Notes: generated from the letters alone by a model not told the origin. Counted from the first letter of the stretch, positions 12,401 through 27,400 are shown. The stretch: DNA of 62,000 bases from Branchiostoma floridae (GCF_000003815.2 NC_049979.1:20802909-20864908); one strand, 5' to 3'. Numbers and translations: made by a program.

Positions 12401-15400
12401 AGTAAATCACGCCATAGTTATGTTATGTTAATGTTATGTTATGACGTCAGCGGTGTCCCGGATGTTCTCCGCCATATTGTTGAAGAGTATCCAGAAGTTA
12501 TTAAACCGTGCTGCGTTCATCCCTTGCACTCGCGTCGTCCTTTGCGATCCTGGTAGTTCACTACTGACGCTGGGCCTTTCATGCACTCCATTCAATCTGG
12601 CTACCGTGGCAACAATAGAGAAAAAAAGCACATCATAAATTGTATAGTGATGCGTCAAACAGACAATGTTCAGTCCGCACTGTATTTTGTGTAATTTTCA
12701 CGCTGACATTGGCTCTTTCAAGTTTTGGGAATCTGATGTTTACAGTTTTGCTGTGAGGGCTGATATGTTTTGGGCAGCTGGCCATGCTTTTGGCCACTGT
12801 GGCGGTGTCATATTACAAGTCATGATATATGAATGTTGAGTGTGTTATCTTCAAGCACCACCTTGAAGTAATGCCTATTCTTGGTCCACCTCAAGTATTC
12901 ATAAGCAGAGGCGGCGGCACCATTTTTTAGTTGTGGGGGCGACAATTTGTCATCGAGGGCCGAAGGCCCGATGCGTCACGCCGGAGGCGTGACCCTTCTA
13001 GGGGGGTCCGGGGGCATTCCCCCCCGGAAAAAATTTCAAATCTAAACCCTCTGAAACGCTATTTCCTGCATTTTGAGGGGCAAATTTTGCTGCCAGACTT
13101 AGCTAACTTTAATGTCATTTCTATTGAAAATACACATAGTTTTAGTTTAAGTTATTGAGGGCGATGCCCAAGAACATATTTTATAATGTCGAGCGGCGAA
13201 AGCACGAGCCGTTGCAAGGTAGGTTCTGGAAAAATTTTGAAATCTAGACCCTCTGAAACATCATTTCCTGCATTTTGAGAGACAAATTTTGCTGACAGAC
13301 TAAGCTGAATTTAATGACACTTCTAGTAGAGAAAACGATTTTTGAGGGCGACGACCCACGCCCCACCATATTTGCACTACGTCGCCGTGAGCCTCGAAGA
13401 CGCAAGTCGTCGCAAGGGAGTTCTGGAGAAATTTGGAAATCAGGACACTTTTAATGCCATTTCCTGCATTTGAGGGGAACATTTTGCTTGTAAACAAGTT
13501 AAGTTTGATAATGAAATTTCTACTAGTAAAAAGGGTCGTGGGGGACGTCGCTCCGGCAACATTTTCCCACCATATCCAGTGCCGAAGCCGCGAGTCCTCG
13601 CAAGGGAGGTCCTTTGAAATTTTGAAATCTGGAAACTCTGAAACATCATTTCCTGCATTTTCAGGGGCAAATTTTGCCAGTAGACTAATGAAATTTGATG
13701 AAATTTCCATTAGTGAAAATATACACAAGGGTTTCAGCTTGATTTTGTGTGTTTCAGCTTATTTTATCGTGGGGGCGTCGCCCCCACGACCTATTTTTTG
13801 TGGGGGCGACCGCCCCCACTGCCCCCACGGTGCCGCCGCCACTGATAAGTACTCCACAGCCAAGAAATGTGTAGAGAAACCAAACTCTACCCTAAGGGCA
13901 GGATAGAAAGTAATAGTGGGTGGTTGAGAAGGTGGCACTACAACTTACAAGGAGAACTGGGAGTTGGTTACCAATAATCTTTATTATCGGAAACACTCTT
14001 GTGAGGGATCAATACCACTCAATGTGTCAGGAAAACTATTCATGCATCCTTTGGCGTGTATTTAGTGGGCTAAACTCATCGATAATGTAAACTGATTGGG
14101 TCAAAGCAATATCTTTAGAATGATTAGGTGTTTGGATGATTAAGCTGTGAATAATTAGAAGAGCCAGCCATCTGGCAGACTTTAAAAGACATGTTGATTA
14201 GTAGACTCAGTAGAGTCAAAATGATTCTGCATGGACTTTCATGTACTTGCTTTGTATATAGTGCAACTAAATTAAGACGTGATGTAAATGAATAATGTTC
14301 TTCTACTACTTGATAATAAGCAAATATAAGATTGACAGAATGATGAACTTGCATCATAATTTCTCTTATTTGAGCTTGAACATAAATTTTTTTTTTCAGT
14401 TTTCAGTTTAAATCATTGTACAGATTTTCAGCATTTGCACAATTTCTTTCAATATTTGATGCCAAATACTGAATGGCGGCAAGGTTAAGGTTATCTTCAA
14501 ACCCCAAGCACTATCTTGCTGTTCCCCTCCCCCCTCATTATGCTGCTTCAATCATCACTTGACCTGTATTTGCCATGATTCTGACCATCCAGTTTGTATA
14601 TTCAAACATCAATCTAAAAAACCATCATGCCGCAATGGGAGAAAATCCAAATGTAATTACGCAGCTTTTATAGCATGCAATCGAATTTCTTTGTCCAAGT
14701 GACAGATTGTCCCATGTTCATTTCCTTCATGTCGTGGCCGATGCTCATTTATTCAGATGAGTAAATCAGTGTCATTTGTAATAGTGTTAGGGCCGGGGTG
14801 GGAATGATACATGGAGGTAAAAAGACATTTTGGGAAGCCCTTGTTGTTTGCAGAGCAGGGCTTGAAATTCATTATTGGAAATAGATACACTGGTACATCA
14901 AATATAAAAACTTAGGTGTGCAGAAAGAAAAAAATGGTTTACTATTATTACAACATAACACGATGAATATCAATTGAACAACAAATTTGAATTTTAATGC
15001 AACAAAGTTTTATAATTTTTTCTGACTTAGATGTATGGAATATTAGTGTACAATGTCAATACCTTTATACCTACGTGCTACTTTAACCTGGCTACACAAT
15101 TCTCTAGCTGCACCCTCAGTTAAAGTGTAACTGAAATGAAATCGTCTGTAGCATTTTCTACCAATAATGTAAAAAATTGATCTTTTCTGAAAAAGTCAAT
15201 GCAAGTTTCAAATCAATTGTCCGTCCGGAAGTCCCTCAAACAGCGACATAAAAATGTGTACTTTGAGCTCTTTGCTGGAACTAATTAGGAACACGCCGTG
15301 ACGTCATTTTAGTTAGTCCCTACTAGCTGGTATGGTTGACTAGGGGAATAATGTACATTTGATAGACCCGTATCTTATAAAGGAAACATAATTCATTGAC

Positions 15401-18400
15401 GAAACTCGGCACGACTAAAGAACACATACTTCACTTCACTTGAAGGGAATTTCGTTCGTATTCACGCCACTAAAATATATCTTAGAGGCACTTGAAGTTG
15501 ATGCACGTACCAAGCGTGCGTAACGCAAGCGAAGCGGGGAGAAAGTTCATTATTGTAGCGTGTGGAATAAGCGGGGATAAACAGCCATCGCTTCTTCTAT
15601 ACACAAATGATAGCATGAGCTTACATTATCCTCAGTAAGGAGGCCATGCTGTACATTAATTTGAAGATGTTGTCTAGCGGAAGCGCAGAAGTTTGTGCCT
15701 CTTTGCGGTCTCCGCTTGTGCCTGCTAGCGAAACCGGGACTAAAGCTTCGGTCGCGTACAAATATACAACAGCTGAGCAACTAACTACGTACAGTTCGCC
15801 AGGATTTAAAATGAGAAGCAACCTCATTGCCACAAGAAATGCGACTCAAAATACATTCCCACTCAAAGTATGTGTTTGTTTACAAACCTGTAAGCTTTTA
15901 TCGGATAGATAGTACGTCGTAGACTGACTATTTCTAGTCGTGAGCACGGCCGATAGCTAAACGCCTGCAGATTGTGACGAGTCCGTGAAACATTTTGAGA
16001 GTGACTGTTCTTTCTGTCTCATATTTGTCTGCACAACAGACAGATTTCGTAAGCTCCCAGTGATTCGAGGAAAACACACAGACTGGTGTTTCCGTGATAG
16101 AAAATTCGAAAAGTGTGGTTAAATAATAGCGCATGGCACGGGGCCGCCATTTTTTTGTGAGGAATTTTTCTTTGTTGTTGACGACGAAAAATCCAAGATT
16201 CACTCGTAACTAGGTTTTACGGAGACCATATCAGTACTACATATCAATGCTACAATATTCATGACAAAATCTAGCGACAAAAGTGCCAAGTTTGTAGCTA
16301 CAAGAGCAAAAAAAACGAGTTATCGATGACATAGTAACGAGTACGTACATGGTTGTGGTCCCGCAACCCAGATATATTTTCCTTTGTTTACATGCTCAGC
16401 TTACGCTAGAAGTTTTTATACAAAACCAAACTATTTTAACTCACCTATCAACAACATGTCCACCGCTAAGACACTACACAACAGACAGATTTCGTAAGCT
16501 CCTAGTGATTCGAGGAAAAACATACAGACTGGTGTTTCCGTGAAAGAAAATTCGAAAAGTCTCAGGATTTTAGCGCACGGCCGCCATCTTTTTTGGGGCC
16601 ATTTTTCTTAGAGTTGTTGTTGTTGACGACGAAAAATCCCAGATTCGCTCGTAACTTGGTTTTACTGAGACCAAGAACTACAATATTCATGACAAAATCT
16701 AGTGACAATTTTTCCAACGTATTTTGAATACGGTCAGCAAATTTTCGTGCTTGAAAATCTTGGGACAGCGTCGTTTGTTGTTACGAGTTCGGTATAAGCG
16801 GTTCACTTTGTTATGAAATCTATCCGGACGCTGACAAAGAATCCAATGTAAAATCCAAGAATCATTTGTGCTGTTTTGTGTCGGAGTCTAAGCGTACAAG
16901 TACTTCACAATAATGGCACCGCAGTTATGACCAGAATAAGCGAAATACAAGGTAAATTTACAGGGCGAATTACTACTAGTATGTGACAGATAAACGTCCT
17001 GCAGCTGTGATAAACTGTGGCGAATTCACCCTTCTCCGCGCGCGTTCCGTGACTGGAGTCGGCAGACCAGCGGTGTCAATAGTTGGAACTTTTCCTGCGA
17101 TAATCCTTCTGGTCCTCGTACAGCTCTCCCCAATATAATCTCAAGGTTCATGTTGAAGTACGAGGGCTCGAAGTGTGCGGAGCTCGAAGTGTGCAGAGCC
17201 ATAGATGTCGCGGAAGGAACCATGCCGATGCCTCTGAACAAACTTGATACATAATTTTGTACACTGTTTTCTAGCTCGCCGAGACTCTCAATTTGTCAGC
17301 CACAGTTCTGTCATTTTTAACTTTGGGGAATCTGTGCATAGATATCCCCTCGGTAGACTGACTATTCTTACAGCTAACGCCATGTGGGCCTCCTGCGACA
17401 CAATAACTTCTACTGGACTTTGTACCAACACGACCTGTAGTACAAGACGCCATTACAGCGGACGGGGGTAGAGCTACTAGAAGAACGCGACTCTCTAAAA
17501 TGACGTCATGCATATCATTTGAATTCGCCCTCGGATGCCCCAAGTCGCACTTTTTGAAGACGTTTTAACATTACTTCCCGACCGAATTATCACATGAAAA
17601 ATATTTCAATCTAATAGCGAGGAAATGATCCTCTAGATCGTTAAAAAATAAATTGTATTCAATTGTATTTCTGCAAGTCTTTAAAAATCGGGTACATGGC
17701 TACAATTTGGGTTCACATTACCAGTATATATAAGTATATATACACACCCAGAAAGCATATCATGTATTTCGAGCCCCGTTGAGGCTGATATTATATGCAT
17801 GGGGGAAGTTGGCAGGGATCTATTCCGTTCAATCTTTGTTAGTGAAAGATGTCCAATATCCAGTGCCCATCTGACCTTGCGTGGGAAAGGATGCGGACAT
17901 GACTCTCATTGTCTCAAACACATGTACGTGGGCTCAGCCCACCCCCAAAACGGTGGTTCTTGGCACAAAAGCTGACAATTTGACATGTTTCTTCATTTGT
18001 GTACCTAATTGGGAGTACATAATAGATGTATGCATGAACTGGAAGTTGTTGATTTGAAGCTAAGGCATATTCTGGTTCTATTATTTGGGAGTCATGTTCC
18101 AGAAAATGTTCCATTTTGTAGCTATATCAACAATGTAAATGGAATATTTACGATTAATGTTAAACAAAGTGCGCATTCCTGTACTTGAAGTCAAATGTGT
18201 ATTATGCAATTTCTGGGGTAATGCACTTGTAGCAAATTATTCTATGTTACAATAATCACATTTCTATGACTGCAAATTGCATAGCAATAGAATTATCTGG
18301 TCAGACCCTACACTTGAGTATATTATTCAAAAATAACGGCACGAAAATCCATAGATGAGTCTGTGTTGTTCAATACATGAAGAAGGCTTTCCGTTGCCAA

Positions 18401-21400
18401 CTGCAAGATGTCATATTGAAAGACGGCTAGGAGGAAAAAGGTGATGCCCTTTGTTGATTGTTTCCTGGCTTAAAAGCATGTCCTGGTTGATGTCATTATT
18501 TGGTTACCATGACAGCACATAGTGATGTAGGCCAACTGGAGGGTTGGGAGGGAAGTCAAACTGCAAGATCCTTTCCAGAAAAGTGTCACAACCATCCTAA
18601 CCTGCTTGGAACTTGTATCAAATACAACCTTTACCCTAGTGGGAAACTAGAACTTTATAGGCTTTCAATGTAAAGGTTAGAAAAACAAGAGAATGAGGTT
18701 TATGAACATAGGGCTTAGTGTAACTCAGCCATTTAGCTGTCATATTAGACAAGATGTATTTAATGAGAAGCAGAACTTTCACACAGTAGACCTGCTGATT
18801 CCCTCTGGGCTTGGCTTCCTTATCAAGATGCCAGAGTCTTGCTTTTGGTTCCATTTCGCTGGCCTCAAATTACTGGCAGGAACACCGCTTTGTGTCAGGT
18901 CCACTTGTAGGTTGTCCCATGGAAATGAGCAGTATTGACAGACATGAACCTAATGCTGTTTCCTCTTGAACAAGTTTGACCTCTTTCCTTGAATGTAAGT
19001 GGTTCCTGTATGTGCAGGACAATATTGATCCAAATTATGAATGTCAAAAACAAATGCTGGAGAAGTGACTGCAGTTTTTAAGTTTATTGATGTTAATTGT
19101 ATAGACGTTTGGTCAAGACACAAATTATGGCTTCAAATGTGTACCATATTGTGGTGCTTTTAAGTCTGCTAGATTTATAAAAGAAAGCCATGAACTTGTC
19201 TTGTTTGGTATGTCCAGGTTTGTTTCCAGAAATTGCACTAGAGACCACAGAGTGATCAAAAATGTTACAGATCGCTGAATGAACTATTTAAGGACTATTT
19301 AAAAAAATGTTTTGTGTGTTTTGTTTTCTTTCAAATCACACTTTTCTATCATGCATTATACATGTATTCTGTCAAAAGATAAAGGGGTCACATGTTGATC
19401 GTTTTTTAATGGAAAGGGGGCCTACAAGATAAAGGCCGGGCCAGAGTTGTGTCAATAGCCCAGAGTCTATGTACCAGTTGAACTTGTTTATCTCTGGGCA
19501 CATGTCACCGTGCCAAGATCAACCNNNNNNNNNNNNNNNNNNNNNNNNNNNNNNNNNNNNNNNNNNNNNNNNNNNNNNNNNNNNNNNNNNNNNNNNNNNN
19601 NNNNNNNNNNNNNNNNNNNNNNNNAACAGTCAACAGCTCCCCAGGTTATAGTATACACAGGCACAGACATGATCTGTGGTATATCTGTATATCACAGGAA
19701 GGCTGGTGTCTGTTGTTTGCATTCCTTGCAATCAGAGCCAGCTGAAAGTGAGAAGGGTTTCCTGAGTCACTCTTCTTTTCTCTGTAGGCATCTTGAAGTT
19801 CGCCGTGAAATATTTGTCAATAGGTCACATTTGAACATAGAATACTGATTTATTAATACTTAGATGGCGTGCTTTTATGATGCAGATATTTTGCATGCAT
19901 TATGTTCGTGTAGGCTTGAATGAACCTGTCGCATTCGCTATGAATGTTCATCTTTCAGAAGTGCAATCTGTCCTTTCAGCTCAATATGTACATGTACCGC
20001 CTTAGGTATATTTATGGCGCCCCGTCCTGGTGAAATAAAAGCCATGCTAAGAGCATGCCCCCAGGAACATGCATGCTGCATTATCTGCTGGTGTGCAGTA
20101 CTTATAATCCAAACTTAAGCTTATGCATATAAATATATATAATGTATTTGAATAGAAAATAGAAACACTTATATGATTAGTCCTACAGATAACAAAGTCA
20201 TAAGATTGGAACATTAGGTATGGTAAATGTGTTCCAATCTATTGACATTATCTTAAAACAGCCCAATACTCTAGGAAGAAGGGAAAACAGATAGCTTGTA
20301 TAAACAATTAATAAGGCCATAATTTTAGCCACCAGTTCTTATGTAAACAGCTGTCAGAAGATGCCCTGTGAGTCTGCATTCTTTGCCCTGCTGTCTCACA
20401 AAAAACAGATGTTATTGCTTGATACACCAGTCCTGTACCTGAGTTTTAACAGTTGAAGCGCGAAACATTGCATGTTACTGTATGCAGATACCTTTAGAAG
20501 CCAGGTACTGTGTTGTGAATAAAACATGTAAAGCTACCCTCTTGGTGGCTGTATTTTCATGTCCGTATGGGGATGGGAACAAATACCTGTGAAGACCATT
20601 ACCATATCGTTAGTCTGATTAATTTTCGAGCTGGTGACATGATTGGAAATTTTCTCATCCTTGCCATATGACCTCGGGACATGTAATGTATGAGATTCAG
20701 CAGGGAGTAACTACTATAAATTGTTATAAGTTTGCAGATGCTAAAATTTGCTGTAGGAATGGAAATCAGGCCTTCATAGTTGAAGCAACCTTAGTAACAC
20801 AGTGGAAGACAGAATATGTTCATGGTGTGACAAGTGATAAGAGGTCAGCATGAAAAGTGTGAACATAAAATCATTGCAGATATTTTCCAATTTACAGTAG
20901 TTTGGTGCTAAACCCACATCTGGAGCTACAGTAAAGGGTTGATCAGCACCCAGCCATGACTGTTTATTACCAGTGGGAGGGCAGGGGGAGGGGCAGTGAC
21001 TGGGAGCTAGGTGGGACAGATAGTATATCAGGAAGTCATTTACTGTCAATTATCAGCCATATCAGATGGATTGAAACTTTGTGGTCAGGAAGAAGGAAGT
21101 AACAAGGATGTGACTGAGCCAGTCTAGTTCCTTTCCTACATGATATCTGATATAGGGATTGTTTATTAAAGGATATGCTGCATTAAATCAGGATCTGATT
21201 AATCACACCTTGTTTTCCGAAGGCCTAGGAAAAATCAATGTGTTTCTGGCCAACTCTGGCAAAAGTATCAACCCAAACCTTTTTTTGGTGCATTGCTGAC
21301 AAGGGACAGGAAATTCTTGATCTAATTGTGACAACTGAATGATGAAAATGTTATAGAATTGTTTCTGACTCATTTCTGTTGCAGTAGAAAAAGTTATATT

Positions 21401-24400
21401 AACAGGCCCAGCAAACCTAGTTCCTCTTTATGTGGACTGTAGGTTTCATCTAAAATGTTTTTGAAAAGGGACAATGTGTAACTGGTGATGGTGCACTGAT
21501 TGGATCTGTTGTGTAGGGTGTTAGGGTTCACTTCACTCACAATGGTTTCAAAGTCATATGGTAATCAGATCATTTCAATGACAAATGAAGCAGTTGCAAC
21601 CCTATGTGATTCAAAAACAGTTTTGTATTACAGATACATATTTGTCATCTGCCTGATCTGGACCTTTTTTTTCTTGATATGTCAGACTATATGTTAATGA
21701 AAAATTCTTATACACATTTTATGTTCAGTAGTGGCGGTAGTAGTAGTAGAGCTATACTTTTCAAAATGCCACTATAAGTAATAGTTAAAGCTTGAACACA
21801 AAGATAAGAAAACTATTGCTTTAGAATTAGATTTATAGGGGCAGAAGCTGAAGAACATACTGATAAGAAATAACTCGAGTACACATGATAAATTGTAAAG
21901 CAAGTCAGGACTAACATCTCGAGTCTGACAAGACAGAGTGTATATTATAGACGGGTACAGCTACATTGTATAGCTGCAAGAGATAATGGCATATTCATTG
22001 TGGCAGAAAAGGTCAAATACCCATTTGATGCTGGAAGATGTACAGTCACATCATCTTCCCACTGTGCCTTTCCTGCCCACAGGTAGTGTTTACCATGCAG
22101 GCTGCATTCCTCATGAAATGCCAGCATTCTGAGATTGATTTCTTACCAGCTGTTTAAGGCTGCGCAATTCTACAGTTCTTTCAATAGCCCGATTTTGAAG
22201 TTCTTTCAAGAGCCATGTGTGTGGGTGTATGCAATCATTTCTACCCAGCTTGGGTGGGGACTGAAGAAGCTTTTAAGCTCCCTTGTCAGATATTCCACTT
22301 ACATGTCATTATTCATGGCTTCTGTATGAATAGATGCGGAGGTGTGTTTTTGATCTCGTGCTTTCGTACAGATACATTTTTGTAAGGGACTGTAATTAAG
22401 TGTAAAGCTTTTTACCCTTTGACATTTTCAATGTGGTAGAATTTTATCCACTAGCTGAAAATACAGCTTTAGAAAATACATTTGTATCCATAGCTTTGTG
22501 TGTCTGCTAATGCCTTTAAACACTGTTTGCTGTTGTATTTCAACAGTAAACCCTGTAAAGATATGGTTTCAAATTGATTTGGTTTTACATCATCAAAAAG
22601 TGTCATGTATCATATGTTTGTATTTATAGTGAATAAAGCAAATTTTATTGTGACAGCAATTTTAGCATAATATAATTATTAGTCTGCAACTTCGAATACA
22701 TTGTAATATAGCATTTGTGCTGTTGAGAAAATAACAGCGCTTGGGCTTGGCATTCTTTTCTAATATACATGTAGACACTGCATGAAGGTCATACATGCAG
22801 TCCTGAAATGCCACCTGAAATATCAATGGTAAATTGTTGTGATGTAAACATCTGTATATCTTCACCCAACTGACCCCAGCTAGGATTTTGTTCTTGGCTG
22901 TTGCTTCATTATCCGAGAGAAAATGGATCCCGTGTTCTCACATAAAGGGTCATACAAAGGGGATTGTATGGCGGCTCCCCAATCCGGTGATTTAGACATG
23001 CCCAGTATTCAATAGTTACCATGGGATAGAATGCAGACTGGGTTCCCAGTATCTGAAGAATGGAAGCAATGGTGATTGAGATGATAATTGCATCTTCAGA
23101 TCAGGGTGTCGGGTGTGCAGGTTGTATTTTTCTAGAGGGTAACTTTTAACTGTTTAATCTCGCTCAAGTGTTAAAAGGGTTGTCTTTTTTAATGTTTCTT
23201 GTAAAGCTGGTTCATAGATCTTTTGCCCCTTGCCAATGACTCAAATGTCATTGTGAGAGAGGTTATCGCATTACTAGGCTAATCAGTACCTGCTAGCAAT
23301 CTCCCAATCTAATAAGTCGAGCAGGTCTCATCATTAATTTGTGGCCTTTGCCCATGCTGGTAATGCAAAATGGGAGGGGCATATCGTCTGGCGTTGGTTG
23401 ATGAGCGCTTGTGATATCCAGGGATATTTATCTAATCCTTTCATGTATCCAAGATTATTGTAGTGAATTTAGCAATCATAAGCAAAATGTAGTACATTTG
23501 ACAATCAGTAGCAAAATGTCATTATTATATGCAATGTCACAAGTGGTTATACTTTATGAAGGAATTAAATGACCTACATTTGTGACCATACTTTTTATGT
23601 TTCCGGAAATATGTTGCTACAAAATCCTGCATGAATGTGTCATAAATGCTGTTATTTTTCTTGGGATCAAGAAAAATTGTGTCTGTCATAGCATGATTGA
23701 ATTTTATGGTATCTCAAATTGTGTGATCGTGGTATTTAATTCCCTTAGGTTTTAATCTCTTAACACTTAACAGTCTATTTTATGTCACTGCGAGGGTGGT
23801 TAATGTATCGTCATGTTTTACAGTTGCTTTTAAGACTGATACTTTTGAAATATACTAAACATCATGTCAACTTTTTTGATTTTCCTGGTTATGACATTTT
23901 TTCTTATTCTTTCTCACACAGATATTGAAGCGGCAGTAACAGTGAGTGTAGGACCTGAGCAGACAGTCCTGAAGGGAAACACAGTAGTGTTACAATGTAC
24001 TTACAGCGTGACCCCAGCAGCACAAGTAGATATCATCACATGGAGCTTCACCTCCAGCTCAGAAAGCAGGGAGGTGGTCACCATGTTGGCCAATACGCAG
24101 AGCGTGTTTGGGACATATGAAGGGCGTGCGTCAATCACGGAGCAGGCCTCGCTGAGAATCGAGAACGTGGGAGAAAGTGACGAGGGCACGTATAGATGTA
24201 CAGTCAAGGTGCTGAGTCAAGGTTCGGCGGATACAAAACCTTTGGACTTGACAGTTTTAGGTAAGACCCTTTGTTTTGTGAGCTGTTCTGCTTTGTACTG
24301 TATCAGACTAATTGTATACTTTCGAGAGAGTGTACTAGAGTTTGGTACCATTAAGCCTAATTGTTTGTGCAGGTGTATGGATGTATTCATGTTCATATAT

Positions 24401-27400
24401 ATTTTTGTTTTGGTGTAACACAAAGCTTTTTGATGTTTTATTTTATAGTACCAGTTTCCTATCCCATGCGAATTTTTTTTTTTGTAACCAGCTATGATGT
24501 AGGAAAAATAGTAAGATCATGTATGTTTGGTTAGGTTCACTAGTTTAGGTTGTACTTAGCAGATTCCACTATTGATTGACATTTGCTTGCTTACGTTTCC
24601 CTCCCCAGTTGCAGCAAGTGCCCCCACCATCGTCTCCACAGTAAACAGTGCAGCTAGAGCAGGGGATGACCTGACGTTGACCTGCCGGTCAGATGGCGGG
24701 AAGCCCCTCCCCACCCTCACCTGGTTCAACGGGTCGCAGCCCATGGAAACGGGCGTCGGAGAACCCACCACAAACGAAGCGGCGCGCCAGGTCATCCGGG
24801 AGTTGTCGCTGTCTCCAGTCACGAGATTCGACGACCAGACCAATTTTGTGTGCAAAGCAGACCAAGGATACGCAGACCAACTCGACGTGCAGACGGCAGA
24901 GCAAGTGTTAGACGTTCAATGTAAGTTATTCATGTTGTAATGTTCTTGCTGCTTACACGTATGTTGACTACAGTGGTACTGAAGTGCTAACTTCATCACC
25001 ATTGATTTTTCATCTATGTTGTACAATGTTAAAATTTATGTTGTTGTTGTTGTCTCTCTAACCGCTTCAGTTCGTCGGTATATGGTCACATGTGCTTTAA
25101 AATTTAAAATTTAGTTTAGGTATGTAATGTAAAAAAAGGCTATATCGGAATAAGATTTTGTATGATTCATGAGGAAAAAGGTGCAATAGGGTCCTTCCGA
25201 AACCAATAAAATCGACTGAGTGTTGTATGTCCTTTGTGTTATAGGATTTACATGTACATGCAAGTGTAAATGATGTCCATCACTGTTGAGGACGTGGTTG
25301 GGTTAAAATGTAGGACACCAGTTACACACCTAGATCAGTAGATGTACAAGGTAGTTTTAGATGAGGAATTCAGCTGCTAACATTAGTAACATTGTAGTGG
25401 TATGAAAGCAAAATGATATTCCTAGTCCTACTATGAAATAAAACCATGAGGGTGCTCAAGGTGTATAATGTCTTACAAAATTCCTTATTGACTATTTTTT
25501 CTATCAGATCCGCCAGTTGCATCCATAAGCTCCAATCCCAACAGCTCTGTCAAGGAGACCAACACCCTGACCTTGACCTGTGTGGTCCAGAGTAACCCTG
25601 ACCCCAGCCAGATCAGGTGGTTAAAGGTCAGCGGAGATTCCGCCGACGTCCTGCAGACGGGACTCACCACCACCTACGTCATACCGAAGATTACCAGGTC
25701 GCAGAACGGAACGTATCGTTGTGAAGCGAGCAACGGGGTCATACCCAGGGACAGAGAGTCAGATGGCCAAGCCACTGTCAACATTGATGTGTACTGTGAG
25801 TTTGTATATGTAGTATTCTACACAATTTTGGAAAAAAATGAATTAGCCGTGCATGCAACATGGTGTAGATGAAATTTGTTTTTAAAAGCATTTGCCCTAA
25901 TTCTAACTTATCTGTCCAAATGATTTTAGAAATGTTATATTGCTCCTGTTATGATAATGTAAAGTTAGTAAATTTCAGACCAATTTTATATAATGGTACT
26001 TGGTGTAAAGCTTGATGCCCTCCAGACTGGAAAACAAAATGGTGCACCAACCTTATCATACAAGCTATTCCAGGATCATCTGTCCTGAATAGGGGAAGGA
26101 AATTTTATGTTCAACTCATATCATTTAATCAAAATGAGAATTCAGGAAGACTTCGCTCCTACCATCACAGATGCTCCAAAGATCAGCTCCAGCTTTGTTC
26201 AACCCTTCCGCGTGGACTTCGGTTCAAGCCTGCCAGCTGTAACCTGCGAAGCGGAGGGCAATCCCATGCCCAGCCTCCAGTGGGTACAGGTGGGGACGGG
26301 GAGAACGTTCAACAATCCGCTGTCGTTCGCCACCATGACGTACGGCGAGGAGGGAACGTTCACTTGCGTGGCAGCGGCTCTCGATTTTCCCAAGGACACT
26401 GTCAATGTCACAATTGATGTCAAAGGTAAGATTTTTTTCTTGAGTCAGTTGACTCAGTTATTCCTCATACTTTTAAAAAAATGGTAAAGTTTGAGTGTAC
26501 GACTAGTGTTAACACTTTGTGCTATTTCTTCTATGTCAACCCAGGACGACCGGATATTATCGGAGACAGACCATCGGCGCAAGAGTTCATGGAAGGGAAA
26601 ACTGCACAGGTTGTTTGCGAGATTCAGGCCGACCCAAGGCCCAGCAGGGTCGAATGGTTCCTCCTGGAATCCTCTGACAACAGAGCCATTATTACTACTG
26701 GAGGTCCCTATAGGATTTTACAAGAGAACCTACCGAACGGCATGAAAAGTGTTCTAAAGATTAACAGTATGAAACCGGAACATTCGGGACGGTATGTCTG
26801 CAAAGCCACAAACATGTATGGGGAGGATGAACAGTACTTTGACGTGACACTACAAGGTAAGTGTCAATTGCTTTCTTTGGGTATGCATTTGTAGTATTCA
26901 ACAGTATAACCAGTGAGCTAGATATCGAAAATTTGCTGTCTTCATTCTCTTTCTGTATTGATTTCATACTATCATAATAAGCAACACTTAAAACAAACCT
27001 GTTTGACAGCCTTTATTAATGTACTTCAGTAAGTGTGCATTCACTTAATGTTATACTATTAGAATCTTCCCTTTTATATAGAATGAAGGTATGATATCTT
27101 TAATTGTAGTTGCAGGGAGGAGAATTCCAGTTAACATGATTTTAACCTTGCTATAGAAACGTCTTGAAATGACCTTTTTGATAATCTCTAGTAATGCTGT
27201 TTGCTCCACTCAAAAATCTACATTTAATTATCCTTTCAGCCGAAGATGTGGTCACCACGGCCAGAGGTCTGTACACGGACAATGGTATCCTCATTTCCTA
27301 ATGTAGACCTTCTGTAGAGCTACTAACCAGCTCGAGAGTGTTGCCCCCCTCCCCCCGCTACCGTCGTCCTGAGTAGAGCAGCTTTGGCAAGAGCAGGACT

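Larger units (their letters stand above)
6804..12569 (+). mobile_element. apparently intact Ty3/gypsy-like LTR retrotransposon
   Basis: A 5766-bp element in sense orientation inside intron 1 of the Ig receptor. It has 160-bp LTRs at both ends that I read as identical, a primer-binding site touching the 5' LTR, one uninterrupted gag-pol frame (7037-11923), a repeat-rich 3' non-coding zone, a polypurine tract and the 3' LTR. A 3-bp CTG flanks both sides (6801-6803 and 12570-12572) as a possible short target duplication. LTR identity and an open frame imply recent insertion. The domain order protease, RT, RNase H, integrase places it in the Ty3/gypsy-type order rather than copia. No env frame is present. 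Confidence 0.9.
13850..23921 (+). other. first intron, right part; repeats but no supported exon
   Basis: About 10 kb of mostly AT-rich intron. I found no ORF with splice sites in phase with the receptor. 15220-17560 is less AT-rich and has CpGs, direct duplicates and YY1-like motifs, so an alternative promoter is conceivable. 19525-19624 is an N gap. Minus-strand frames near 15600-15830 and 17026-17241 lack recognisable domains. Confidence 0.45.

Noticed and set aside
16959-17535. GGCGAATT / GAATTCGCCCT-like sequences resembling cloning-vector junctions
   Set aside because: They resemble TOPO vector edges but do not match exactly and the flanks look genomic; probably chance.
19469-19848. 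ORFs crossing the N gap
   Set aside because: The open frame exists only because Ns are not stops.
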